From NCBI GenBank assembly GCA_013398015.1, contig VZRR01002778.1:248001-312000 (forward strand): a stretch of DNA of 64,000 nucleotides. Direction: 5' to 3'. A model generated the notes under the pieces. The model had not been told where the DNA came from, searched no databases, and worked only from the letters and a program-made list of their open reading frames with translations. Made by a program: the position numbers and the translations under genes. Of the stretch, positions 24,977-37,700 are shown one piece after another; the first letter of the stretch is position 1, and the number at the start of each line of letters is the position of its first letter. Source of the DNA: Oreocharis arfaki. Lineage: Eukaryota > Chordata > Aves > Passeriformes > Paramythiidae.

Positions 24977-25320
24977 TAATCTCTACTCCTTATTCCACAG
25001 CATTTAGGTCCTTCACAGGCTCTACTCTATCCAATAAACTTTCATTGACCATCAATCCCCTCGCCATCCTTCGATTTCCGTAGATGTCAATCACTTAGTC
25101 TATGAGCCACTCCTGAAACATGCCCACTGAGTTCTTCTAGCCTCTTACTTGGGGCTCCATCTGTTCTGGTGGTCACTTGGGACAGGAGAGGTGATGTGCT
25201 GTATCATGTTCCTGGACACTGAAGCCAGCTCTGTCCATGTCACTGCAGCACTTTGCTTCTTGTAAGGCTTTTCCTCCTACTATTGTACGTAGCATCTGTT
25301 AGCCTGCTGGGAGCTAGAGC
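24977..25320 (-). mobile_element. Probable internal 3' remnant adjoining the LTR
   Basis: Immediately upstream of the LTR in minus orientation is a purine-rich string (about 24977-24990, AGGAGTAGAGATTA in minus sense). It could be a degraded polypurine tract, which in a provirus lies just before the 3' LTR. The following 330 bases are less AT-rich than the neighbourhood and carry no intact frame. I infer a truncated provirus (3' LTR plus leftover 3' internal sequence), not a solo LTR. The absence of a flanking target duplication agrees with this but is not proof. Confidence 0.45.
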
Positions 25321-28300
25321 ACAGACATACCTTGAACTGTTTACAAAACCTGCATCAGTGATCTGGCTGACATTTCTAAGCAAGTTTTAAAGACTGTGCA
25401 AACTTCTCATGGGTAATGAGAAAATGCCAAACATAGTTCCTTCCATTTCTACAAAACTGGAAACAGCCCTGCAGACAGCATTCTAAGTAGATGATTGTCC
25501 ACATGAAGAATTTTGGACTAGTCTTAAATGCTCCCAACAACTCAGATAAAAAGTTAGCATGTGCTGTGATTGCAAGTGAAATGAGTATTACGAAAAAAAT
25601 TTACTTTCATTTTATGAAGAAACGTGGAAAACTATAGAATGTCCTCATCACTAGTAGCGAGCATTTCTAATAAAGCTTAAGAAGTCCGTGTGGATCCCCT
25701 AATCAGACATTACAGGAATTAAGAAAGAAGTGCAGGGGAAAAAAAGGTACCAAATATTACGTTACTATGTCTTCTTGGAAGCAAGAGGTTTTATTTATCT
25801 TTATTTGGTAATACTACATGAAGTGCCAGTGAGGTTGCTAAATTATATGCCAACACTCAAGGTTTGATGGAAGAGAATGGATTTGAAACTGCTAGTTGTC
25901 TTTGTTAATTATTTAATTGCAGAAAATCTCTGATCAGGCGTTTCTCTCCCTCTCCCCTAGTCCTTTATCTTTCTTCCAAAAAAAAAAAAAAAATTTCAAC
26001 TTGTAGAAAGTGGATGTTCCTCACTGTCACTGTGACTACATTTACATTCTTTAAGTATAATGCTTATAAATCATTTGCAACATCTTTTCTAAAGGGCAAT
26101 TAAGCTGCATTTTTTATGACCTGCATCAATATGATTTTCAGCCCTTAAACATGCACCTTAATATAACCAGCAGTAAAATTTCTGATTCACCAAATAAATA
26201 TGATATTAAACCAGAAATTTTGTTCACAGTTTAACAATTTCTTCAAATATATTCTACAATGGATTAATCAATCAATTAAATAATGGCTGAATTCTTCCCC
26301 AAAATATCTTTGCCTTTACCAATTCTGAACAAGATGACTTGTAGTGCTAAAATTTAAGCCCCAAACCATGTTTTAAGTATGTTTCCTTGCTGTTAATTTT
26401 TTTAATTATTTTCTCCCCCACAAAAATAGTTGACAGAATAATAGTCATTTCATGTACAGCTAACCCTGGATTTATAGTTTATAGGGGAAAATGACACTAT
26501 TTACCTGTTGGTTCTACAGTCCACATCAGTCTTTTTTGATACATATGCCAGCTAATTGCCAAGGAAAAACTTCCTTGTTTCTGGCTGGGACCCTTCTGAG
26601 CAGGAGTATGTACACAAGTGCTGTTTATCATGCATGCAGTCAGCCTCATACCTTCTGTAAGAGTCAGACCAGCTACGCATTGACTGCAAATGTACAGAGA
26701 ATTTATATCTCACGCTTCCACTCTGAGAAAGTCAAATCATTTGTGCAATACTTTCCCAGCTGGTGTGACATTGGCCTTACTGTAGATGCACTGTATGGCT
26801 GAACTGGTTATATTCCATGGACATGATCAGGTGTCTGCAAACCCAATAGCAGAATAACCCATCTGTCAGTGATTTACATGCCCTCCTTGTCTCATACTAA
26901 AATTGGAAATTTGGGTGCCAAGTTTGAGCAATAAAATCGAAGAAATCTGATTTCCAGATTCTAGATCAAGTTCATTTCCCTAATGGCTGACTCTCACCTT
27001 CAGTAATACAGCTTCAGCCTAAAAAGATCATAAAACAAAATTACATTGCTAGAAAAATGTAAAGTGTTCTTAGTAAAACAAAAAAAAGATCACCCTAATG
27101 TCACCTATTTTATGTGGGTAGGACTGCTATAAACTCTAACATATTCGGAACCACAGTTTGGTGAAGGACTCTTGCCCTATGCAGTTAAAAGCCCAAGATG
27201 ATTTCTGAGCATGATCTACAGCTTCTCTAGGTTATATTTAAGCGCTTACAACTTTCAGGAAAAAACAGAATTCAGCAACAGATCAGGATAAGAAGCACTG
27301 GAATGGAGGCAGAACTAGTATATCCTGGATATAAATAATGGGCTAAAAACTGACTGAGATTTCAGAGAAAAAAGGCAATACCTAAACAAAGAGCAGATCT
27401 AGAGGAACTAAGCTGCTGGTAAAGCCATTTTATTTGTTCTTCTTAGAACAGAAGGTTTCCACTGTTATTCAACCTTTGTAAGATGGAAAGCTTTTCTAGT
27501 AGCAGGTCTTTGCTGCTTCATCTGCATGCCTTAAGAACAGCTCGAAGAATGTGGAGTAAAATGCAAAGATCATGAACATCTGAGCAGATAAATACATGTA
27601 AATTAGATCTGGTTGTCAGACAAATATCTACTGCCCCACTTAATATAATCTGGGTTCTTGACTGCTCTACATAAAAGTAGGAAATGACTACACACAACCA
27701 ACTTCCCTGACTAATTTAAAATGAAAATTTCACACTATATTTGACAGGCTTTAAGAAACAAAAATCTGATCTGCACTTGATGTGAACTGGGAAGCTGCTG
27801 AGTTATAGGAGGCAAAGCTATCAGTTTACACCTACTCAAACAGGTTAAAGCAATATTTACAGCTAACTAAAGTGCACCTGAAAGGGCTGTACCTGTATCA
27901 GCAGAAGGTTAGAAATAGGAGCTGCTGAGCCTTTCCCTGAACAGGGGCATATCAGCATGCCTGTCAGATCACTATATATAAGCAGTGAAACTTTTTTCCT
28001 GACTCTCTGGGAAAATCCAATCTTGTAAATAGGTTCTCTAACAGACAGAAGCCTTAATTTGGAGATGAAGGGTTTGTGGAAACAGTATGGTTCAAGAAGT
28101 TCCTGCCTTGGCAAGCTGTCACAGCTCACTGTCCTCTTCTCAGCTATTTGCTGTATTCCCCTGTGGACTGAAGGCAGCTTTAAATATAAGAATACAGAGA
28201 CAAAATAAAAAGGAGGGAGAGAGGAAGAGGCACCAGTGTTTAAAGAGAATATTTTGGTCCAGGTTGAACCCGGCCATGCAGTCATCTGGTTCGACACAGT

Positions 28301-31300
28301 TGACAGCCTAGCAAGTTGCAGGAGCAATAACAAGAGCAGGCACTGTCAAGGTTTGGAGGGTGACAGGAGCTTTTGAAACCAGCATTGCCACTAGAGCCAT
28401 TCATCCAAAACTAAAAGAATTATTTTCATATCACAAGATGTGAATGACAAAATGAAAATCAAGTGTTATGGCTCAAGAGAATAACTTCCTACCACTTAAA
28501 GATATGTGTGTAAGGAAATGAAAGAAGGATGAATGAAATTTAATCGACAGCATCTCATTTTACAGTTAACTAAAACTAAAATAACCTCATCTTTTCATTC
28601 AAAATCACACATGCTCCAGTTACAAGACAGACAAAAGTTAATAAAGGACATGCTTTATTTACCTGAAAGTGTAATTAATCCATTGTAAAATCTACACTTT
28701 AAAAAAAATAAATATAAGGATTTTACAGGCAACTTCAGAATTCACCTTAAGATCTTCTACAGTTACTTTAGATAAAATTGAAATAATCCATTGATATTTT
28801 CATGCTTCAGGACATGTGCAATGGCTGACTGAGGGAAATTGATAAAAAGCTTCTAAAAATATGTTACCACATCATTCTTGCATTTTTCTCAAAATGACAC
28901 TGATTGTTGACAGGCAGAATATATTGGATTAGAATGATCAATGCTCTCATCTATAGCACTGCTGTAAATCAACCCATAAATGTCATACAATGATTTTGTA
29001 TATGGCTTCTTATGTTACTTATTTTGCTCATAAAATATTTGGACCTTCTTACCACTAAAGCACATCTAAAGAGACTAAAAAAGCATGAAAATCTGCACAA
29101 GTCAGACTGTTGTGCATCTAGGACCATAATTAAGTCAAGGAAAACAGGTACTGTAGTGCTTGGGGAGCAAAAGTTTGCAGAATGGCATTTTCCTATAGGT
29201 TTCCTGAGAACATTGCCACCAATGTTATAGGATACTTGTCTTGAAGGGAACATAACAACCCTGAGTTACTTCTTTACAGAAGTGTGTTTAGAACCTGACG
29301 TAATCTGAAAAAGGCCAGGTGATAGACAGCTGCCACTGGTAAGGAGTAAGTTTTTTGGAAAGTGCCGAAACTAAATCCAAGACATAAAAGAAATAAGTGT
29401 GTGAACAAAAATCCAAATTTGAAGGAAAATCCGTTGAACAATATAGGGAACATACAAAGTGAAATATTCCGAACAATCAACAAGTAATCAAGTCTAAGTT
29501 AAAGTGCAAGATGTATTGAATGTACTGCCAGACAATACCACTTGGTTAAAGATTCAGGAAAAATATGTGCTATCTTTAATGAATTGCAGTGTAGGCTGAC
29601 TGATGATGGATTGTATACAAGTCAAAAGAAAACTTACTGGCTTAGGGATTGTCTAACACATGTTTCATCTGGTTGTTTGCAGTGATGTATAGTTACATGT
29701 CAGCGTATAGATATAAAAACCCATGTATGTGAGTAGATATTTCTCAGCAAATTAATTGCATTCTTCATTGCTGCTGCTGAAATTTCCTAACAAGTCTAAT
29801 AAAGATAGGTAAAAAGAAACCCAAACTTTTTCTACATAGATTGCTTAGAGGCAAAAAAGCTTTACTGTTCTACAGTACCTGAGATTTGAAGCTTAAATAG
29901 CTAAAATACTTTGAGAGAGATTTTATTGGACTTCTTCAGCTCTTTTTCTTCCCTATGTGCTCTGAACTAGAGTTTCAGGACTGCTGAGTGATGTCATTTT
30001 CCTTAATAAAACTAGCTGGAGGGCCTTTGAAATTTTATGGCTTCTGCAGCATAAAAAAATCAAAACCATGTGGTATTCCTAGTCCTTGGCAGGAGTTCCC
30101 AGAGGAAGGAATTAGTTTTCTCTTAACCACAAGAGTCCTTAGGTTGTGGGCAGAAAGACACAGAGAGCATCAAACTAAAGTTTGTTTCTGAAAATGCCAA
30201 GACTTGTTTGATGTACCACACTTTGAAGAGAAGCTTAGCTTTGCTGCAGACAGAAGCCGCAATGAAGGATGACAACTTGTTCAGAGGTGCTTTGAACATA
30301 ACTTTAGCACTAATTACAGAAAAGGCCAGGCAGAGACCAAGGCACTAACATTTTTGCTAAAGATGCACAGCAGGAACTAAGGATGTTTCGAAACAGAACT
30401 GATTGCTAGAGGAAAGAATTTAGTCTTCATGTTATGTAGTTTCTGTTCTTTTTGTTAGGATTTTTGCTTTGTTTTTACTGTACTGGTGGCTTGAATGGCT
30501 TTAAATGTTTCTGCAATAATTTCAAGTAATATATCCTGAAAATTATTGGAAAAGACAAGTGAATAAAATCTGTAACTTGGATTTTAATACATTTAAGCTA
30601 TACATCCAATTGAGGTTAATTTTTCTGTTTCCGTTTTCTGCTGATTTTTGCTTTGAGTGTTTGAATAATCAGTGTAATTTTGAGAGAAAAATTATGTCTA
30701 AGATAAAAGACTGAAGTCTGTTAAAATTAAAGGAACAAAGGATAACTCCATCGCATAATTCATTTTGACATTTAAGACTCTGAAATATCATGAAGTAGGG
30801 AAGAATTGTGTAAGAAAAAAAGATTGGGAAAACTAGAAGTAGTCACTGCAGTAATGAGGAATTACAAGGGGCCTCTGCAGTCTAGTCCTGAGCTATCACA
30901 GCTCAGTATACCTTTTCTTAGACGCACTTGCGCCAGTTTTCATGGCTCTTTATACTCCAGTTGGTAGTATTCATTGAGACCACCACTCCTGCAGTACTTA
31001 AACCTCCTAATTTTAGATGAATTTTGTTGTGATCTGTTAAAAGCCCTTCTTCTCCACTGGAATCACCATTTTGTTCAAACAGTTCTCTCCCCCAGAACAT
31101 GCTGACCTACTAAAAATCCTCACTACCAAATCCAACGTGTCATTTGTTCTTTATTGTTGTGGGTTTTTTTCATTGAATTTCCTAGTAAGAGTAAATTGAT
31201 CCTCAAAATCTTGGAGAATTATTTTGACTTGAATGGGAAATGGAAATGTCTCTATCCTCATTTCTAATAGTCTTGTACTCTAGTTTATTCACCATGTTCC

Positions 31301-34300
31301 CTTGTTAGGATAAAATGAGATGAAGGTTTCATTTTGTCTTTTGGACTGTATCAGTATCGTCTGACCTGCTAATGACCACTTTTTCCTTACTCTGCTTTTA
31401 TTTGTGTAGTTTGTTTTTTGTATGTAGAGTGTTTAATGTTTACTATTGATTTTAATATTGTACAATCAGTCCCACTTTAGGCTACATTTATTTTATCCCT
31501 GTGGTTCTTGATCTTTAACATTCAACTTTTTTTAAAAAATGAAGCCTTTCATCCCCCTTTTTCTAAATTCATTCTTTAATCCTATCATGCCCTGAAGAAG
31601 GGTCTGGAATCTATTTAAATTTCTGATAACATTTTTACTTTGCTAAGAAATCAGATTTCTTTGATTTCAAGAAATTCTGAATGTCTTCCAAATTCAAGCT
31701 CTTAAGCTCTTAGTTCCTATACTCTTACTAACGAGTTCTCTTCACTGATCAAATGTGAGCATCTGAAATTCAAAAATTTATCACAGAACTCTATCATTAT
31801 TCTACTTAACAAAAATAAAGTTTTGATTGTTGGCCTCACTTTCCCCCCACCCCTCTTTCACCCCCATGATCACAATTTGGATCATATTTTAGGGTCTTAC
31901 TGAAATATCTTCTGGCATTGTTTTTTATTATTGATTATCAGCGGAAAAGCTTTGTCAGCTATGAGCTTCCAGAATACAGAGACCTCTGACTGTATTGTTA
32001 GGTCTATCATTAGGAGTTTAAGGTCTTCTGTACTGACCTAATCTTCTGTATGTATTCTCCTGCTTTATTTCTGCATACATTTTTCCTATCCAAATCCAAT
32101 CTAGGGACTCTATTACCCAGACACAACCTGGTTTATAAACCTTTCCTAAAATGAATTTTTTCTTGAAGAAAGTTTTATTTTATTCTTGGCTATCCTTTTT
32201 TTCTTTGCATCTGATACAGAACCACCAGCAGTGGTATTTATCCTCTTCACTTTCATAGTTGTCTTTCCAGAATTATTTGTGTCAGGCAGTAGTTATGCTA
32301 TGTCATGATTGCCACATTAGTAAACGCTTTCAAGAATTCTGATGGCACCATTTGATGTCTGAAGTCCTGAAAAGAGCACAAGCCATTTAACTACTGGTTG
32401 CTGTTCTGGTGTCCCATCCAAGCTTTCACTATTTACATTACTTACATGCAATTCTCACCTGTAATTATCCAACTTTCTAAATGTCTAATCCTGTTTTAGT
32501 TGCTCCCATACCTTCACTTGTCAGCTCTTCTCTGCATGTTTTGCGGTCATGCATAAAGTTACATATATACTTCTCAAAATTCTTAAATTTTTAAGCTTTT
32601 TTTTGGCCAGTATAGATCAAACTCAGCCCAAATAATGTTATTTCTTTAGGCTGTGAGGTAAGCAATCCCTTCCCTAGCCACACTTCCAAGTTTTGAAGCT
32701 TTCTTCAAACTCCCTTGAAGATTTATTAGTGTTTGAGCCATTTGTTCATCTTCCTTGTTGAGTTTCTCTTTGCTCCCACAGGTCAAAAAAATTTCACTGA
32801 GGATAAAAAAGTTAAAAGTTTCCATGGCTTTAACTATCGCCCCTGACTTACCCAATGGACATTTTCCAAGTTCTAATAGGCATTATTTTCTGAAATCTGC
32901 TGGTTGATATCTTGCAACAAAAATTCTGGTGCCATATCTTGTATCTATTCTTGGCATTCACGCTGGTGACAAACAGACCTGTCTTCTGGTAGGAATCTAG
33001 AAACCTCTCTCCCTTCACTGCTGTATTCAAAGAGAGGGACTTTCTCTCCAGCTCTCAGCTGAGAGAATGCAAATCCTTTCTCATTGGCAGAAATACAGCA
33101 AAAATAATCCCTGGTGAAACAAGGTGTGCTCTTCCCTTCCTAGGCACAAGTCTCTCATATCTCCACTTTCAGCTTTCAAGTTCATATCACAAGAGACTAA
33201 AGCTCATTAAAGCCAATGAGGAACTTTGTCGTATTTTCAGTAAGGGATCAAGTCATTGCCATCTGTAGTGCTTAGCCTTCTCCTGCAAATATACTTCATA
33301 TTACAGTGTATTTTCTTTCAGATTCTTTTAATGTTTTCTTTATGAGAGAAGGTCTGACTATGTAATTTATATCTCCATTTTTCTTTTTTATTCAGCATAC
33401 TTCTTACTTTCCCTTTGGTTCACCTCTTGTCTAAAGTAACTCATCCTATGAAATAAATTTTAAAAGGAAATTTAAAAGACCATTCATTTCTTTTCAGCTA
33501 TCACAGAATAACAGAATGAAAGCAAAGCTGATGAAAGCATCTAACAGACATTTTTAACAGCTGTTATGACTGGCAGAGACATACGCATTGTTCACTACAT
33601 CCTTAATCTTTCTTTTTATTCCTTCAGATTTGTCTAGCTTGATTACCAATTTGCAGTAACTAATGTCATCCTAAAATAGGCAGTTCCTGAACAGACCAAA
33701 CACTTCAGTCATACATAGGAGTGACACAGACTTCTCATCTGGCTATTATAAATTTAGTGACTGCAACTACCTAATTTTCCATTTTGGCTTGCCACTACGA
33801 AACCAACAGCAGCAGCAGCAAAAAGACCCAAAAAACCCTAAAAACCAACAGCAAAACTAAATTTTAATTTCACAGTCTAAGACTTGAAAGATATCAAGAA
33901 ATATATAAATAAAACCCACTAGGACCAATGGTTAAGCAGTAATTCATCAACACACAGTATGTAACAAAGAGCCTCAGTATTTACACTACATTAGAAGTAT
34001 CAGTGAGCCCTGTAACTAAAGCCAACATAGGGTCAGCAGCATTCAACAGGCATAAATTTCTCTCCTGTCTTTTATTAAGAATGAGTTATCTAAAAGAGAT
34101 TATGTTAAGGAGCTATCCTACCACCAAAGATTCAAGTCAAATGTTCTTTCTATGAAGTCACAGAACTATTACTGAAGACAATGTCAGATACATTCTGTGA
34201 TAGAATAAAAGTCTTATTTAGTGAAACTAGGCAGATTCATAGGATCTAAGAACTGGCCCCTGAGATTGCAAATTTATCCCACCCAAGATCTGATTCTGCC

Positions 34301-35621
34301 TGATCACCATCCTTTGTGTCATGTCTTTTGGCCAGGCATTTTTGGTCTAAAGGGACAGTTAACATATTTTTGTGCCATCCTTGCTCCAAATTTGAAGTTA
34401 TAGAAACTTGATATAATTCAAAACTTTCAGCTGTTCTCATCATTAGGTAAATGACATGCCACTTCACCAATTAAAGCAAAGCCAAAGACAGATTTTAAAA
34501 AAACCCAAACAAAGAAAACAAAACCAAAAAAAGCACTCCAAATTTATCTTAAGCAATGTCTCTAAATTTTAGTAGGGGATCAAGAAAAATAAAAGGTCTT
34601 TTCTCAATGAAACAGTTGCAAGTGATGCTTATTAACCCCAGCACCTGTTTTAGAGAGCTTAAATTTCAACACAGAGCCTGAAGCAAGTTGGTGCCCTGGG
34701 AGGGGATGTAGCTACCCAGAAAGCTGAGTAGGAAGCCACTGAGCTAATAAGAAATACCAGGCACACGAACTGTTCTTCAATTTCCTTCGGGCAACACTCA
34801 ATCCATCACCTCAATCCCCTAAAAAAGATCCCTTACCCTTCCTCCTCCTCCCCTGCACTGATTTGACCAGAAAGGCGTTTTTCGCCTCCATTTCCCCAGT
34901 GCCTGTGTCATGGGAGAGGCTTCTACTCCCTCTCCTAATAGTCCCTGGAAGAAAAAGGATTAAGTCCCAGCTTTCATCCACTGCAGGGACCAGAGGTTCT
35001 TTCCCAGGAGTGCTTTAGATGCCAGATGAAAGTCTCTTTCTGGATGCAGAATGAAAAAATGTGTTAGCTTACTACAAATCCTCACCACCTTTCCCGAGTT
35101 CTTTTTCAGCTGGGGACGATGTGCTGGGTTTGCACCCCTTAGGAGCTGTCAGTGGCTCTGATCTTCTGTCTCCAGCCTTAAGTGAGTGAGTCACCAGGCA
35201 TTTCTGCTAGATGAGTGCTACATTTGTACTCACCGGCTTTTGTCTCTTGATCTTGGTGTCTAACGGATCCAACTTGTTCTGTTTTCTCACCAAAGTCTCT
35301 TACTGGCTTCAATCTATTGTTTGGTTCCATCTGTCACTCACTTTCTTCTAGGCATCTCCTTCATTCTTTGTTTTAGGCAGTCTTTCTTTCCTGATCTAGG
35401 TATCTTAGAAGCTGAGTGTAGAGGTATGGTAGTATTTATGACCTTCTCAAAAAGGTGCTATTAAACCACGCCAATTTTATTCTTCTACCCGTCCTTCACT
35501 GTCTCCACACCCAGACTTTCCCATCCACATCTCAACCTTTTGATCTTTCTGTCTTCTCATGTATAGGGAACAGACATTTAAAATTTGTCATTCTATTGCT
35601 TAAAGTGTTAATTATTTAAAG

Positions 35622-35644
35622 CAGCACAATTTAAAATTGTGCTG
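35622..35644. repeat. Perfect inverted repeat, 11-bp arms, 1-base spacer
   Basis: CAGCACAATTT-A-AAATTGTGCTG. Near-perfect palindrome that could extrude as a cruciform. No flanking target duplication or second copy was noticed, so a MITE origin is not supported. Confidence 0.9.
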
Positions 35645-36916
35645 AATTAAAAAAAAAGTTCAAGCTTATTTAATAAAATTTTGCAACACACCTATGTATC
35701 AAAGGCTTATTCTAAAAACTTAGTTTAGAAAACTTGATTCTCAGCATATTTCTGTGAATAGAACTCCATTTCATCCCCCAAGGGCTGAAGGATGAATCTG
35801 ATATCCTTTAGCTTTTTAGGGAAACTCAGGTATTATTTTGGAACTTTGTTAGCTTTCTTTCTGTGTGTGTTGATTCAGCAGAGTCCAATTTACAATGTGG
35901 AACTTTAACAAGATCAGCTGTAAGTATAAAACAAAATATTTAATGGCTTAGGCAAACTTTTCCCTGCCTATTCTTTCTCTATGTATCCTTCACCTTTTTT
36001 TTTACTCCTTCTTTTGAGCTCAACATCTGTTCTAAACTCTCCCTAGCTCCTAACTTACATTATCACAGTTCTCATTTACAATGAGACAGGTTCCAAGACT
36101 GCCAAATTCATTGCAACACGAGCACCAGACGGGACACATTTTTTTGTGTCTCTGAACTCACCCCACATCTAATCAGTACCACCAACTACAAGAAAGAACA
36201 GCAGCAATAGCAACAAACAAGGGAAAAAGACAGTCAGAGAAATCTTCACACTCTTTTTTCACTTCTTCATGTTAAGAAGATTGAGCTGTTTTACCAAATC
36301 CCACTCTTTGACTAGGCAGGTGGCTCTGTTAACAATATATAACATTTTTAGCAAATAGGCTTTAAAGATTATTATTTGGTATATATTGATAAGTTTTCTT
36401 TGTGTATGTCTTATGAACCCCAAAATTTATTATATTAATAGCTATAAGAATAATACAACTCTGCAAAAATAATATAATCTGGAGGCATGATTATCACTTC
36501 AAGAAAGTTTCTAAAGTGGTCTTGAGTGATTTAATATTTGATTCACTGGCTCTGAAGTGTCCATAATAACATTGTATTTGCCCATATACCATTTCATTAT
36601 AAGTGGTTTATCCAGGAGCAATTTTCACTTTAAACCTCATGTTTTTGAAGCTGAGGAATTTCAAAACACTTAAAGGCTTTGATTCCATGTCCAACCATTC
36701 ATTTCAGCTGTTTACAAATGACTGCCTGTTATGCTAAAACTGCAATTAAAGACAGCTTGGAAAATATCATCTACTAGTATTGTAATTCAGTTTTAGATTT
36801 GTTCTTTCCTTCTATGAGGAACTGTTTAAAGAAATTGGTTTGATACATTTCCTAAACAGGAGTAACTGTTTTAGTGCAATAAATACATGATATTTTTATG
36901 GACCTGACCCTGAAAA

Positions 36917-36975
36917 CACTCATTAAAGCACTACTTTGCAGGTTTAACTAATGTGAATCTTTTCCTTAATGAGTG
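36917..36975. repeat. 10-bp inverted repeat with about 39-base spacer
   Basis: CACTCATTAA (36917) is mirrored by TTAATGAGTG (36966). Short and probably fortuitous. Confidence 0.7.
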
Positions 36976-37316
36976 CATGGGATGGGATCCTATGGTAATT
37001 CTCAAGAAAAGGCATGGCTACACCTTAGCACTTGCAGCATGTTAGGCATCTTCAGCATACACTGTTCTTGGGTGAATTACTCATATTCAACAGGAAATGC
37101 TAAATAAATAAAACTTTTTTTGATTAATGTTTCTATCAGACTTTTTGCCCGTTGACTCCGGACCAACATTTGTATAAATGGATATAGCTGTTATGTTTCT
37201 GTTTCAGCAAGCAAAATGCTTCCAGGAAGCATCAGGCATATTGAGATTGTTTTGCACAGATGGTCTGTTCATGCACAGTAATTGGAAACCTTTGGGATAT
37301 GTCAGACTTATCGTGC

Positions 37317-37700
37317 ATACAATCATGAGAAAACAAACCTAGAAGGAACCTGGGCAGATCATCTAGCCTAGTGTCCTTTGTAAGGCAGGATCTATTACCT
37401 TCCGGATGCCTGTTTAACCTGCCATCAAGTATTGGCAGTAATTAAGATTCCAGTCTCCCTACGACACGCTTTTCGGTGCTTTGCAGTACTGATGCATAAG
37501 AAAACATAACCAGTGTCTGGCTGAAAAACCTTCTGCTGCCATTTAAGGCTATTCCTTTTCATCCTGCCTACCACAGACATGGAGAACAGTTCATTCTCTC
37601 TCCTCTGTGGTAGCCTTTATATGCCAAAAATGGTTTAACCCCTTCTCAGTTTAGCCAGTACGTATTGCCTCAGTTTATCCATAGTGCAGCCTGGTCAGGG
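37317..37700 (-). mobile_element. Ancient CR1/L3-like LINE 3'-end fragment
   Basis: Plus-strand order is a reversed CR1 3' end: 'GAAGGAACCTGGGCAGATCATCTAGCC', a 'AAGGCAGGATCTATTA' block, 'AAAACCTTCTGCTGCCATTTAAGGC', 'GAGAACAGTTCATTCTCTC', and a 'TATATG-CA...CCTTCTCAGTTTAG' block. This arrangement is that of older amniote CR1 families, distinct from the younger copy at 11833-12215. Highly diverged and non-coding. Similarity fades around 37690-37800. Confidence 0.82.

Larger units (their letters stand above)
25321..37316. other. Long gene-poor stretch
   Basis: No gene recognised across about 12 kb. The longest frame is 156 codons (27863-28333, minus), at chance level. A slightly GC-richer patch lies at about 34650-35350, and a T/C-rich plus-strand segment at about 30900-33150; neither shows clear repeat or coding identity. 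Also present are a 16-A tract (25978-25993) and inverted repeats at 35622-35644 and 36917/36966. Confidence 0.4.

Noticed and set aside
24663..25083. Frames of 65-86 codons on both strands
   Set aside because: They fall within the avian LTR and its flank; no gene signature.
33499..33540. ATCACAGAATAACAGAATG resembles a CR1 tail
   Set aside because: No further CR1 landmarks follow; too short to call.
35100..35350. Minus-strand CCG|GTGAGTACA donor-like site in a GC-richer patch
   Set aside because: No pyrimidine tract plus AG upstream to make an exon.
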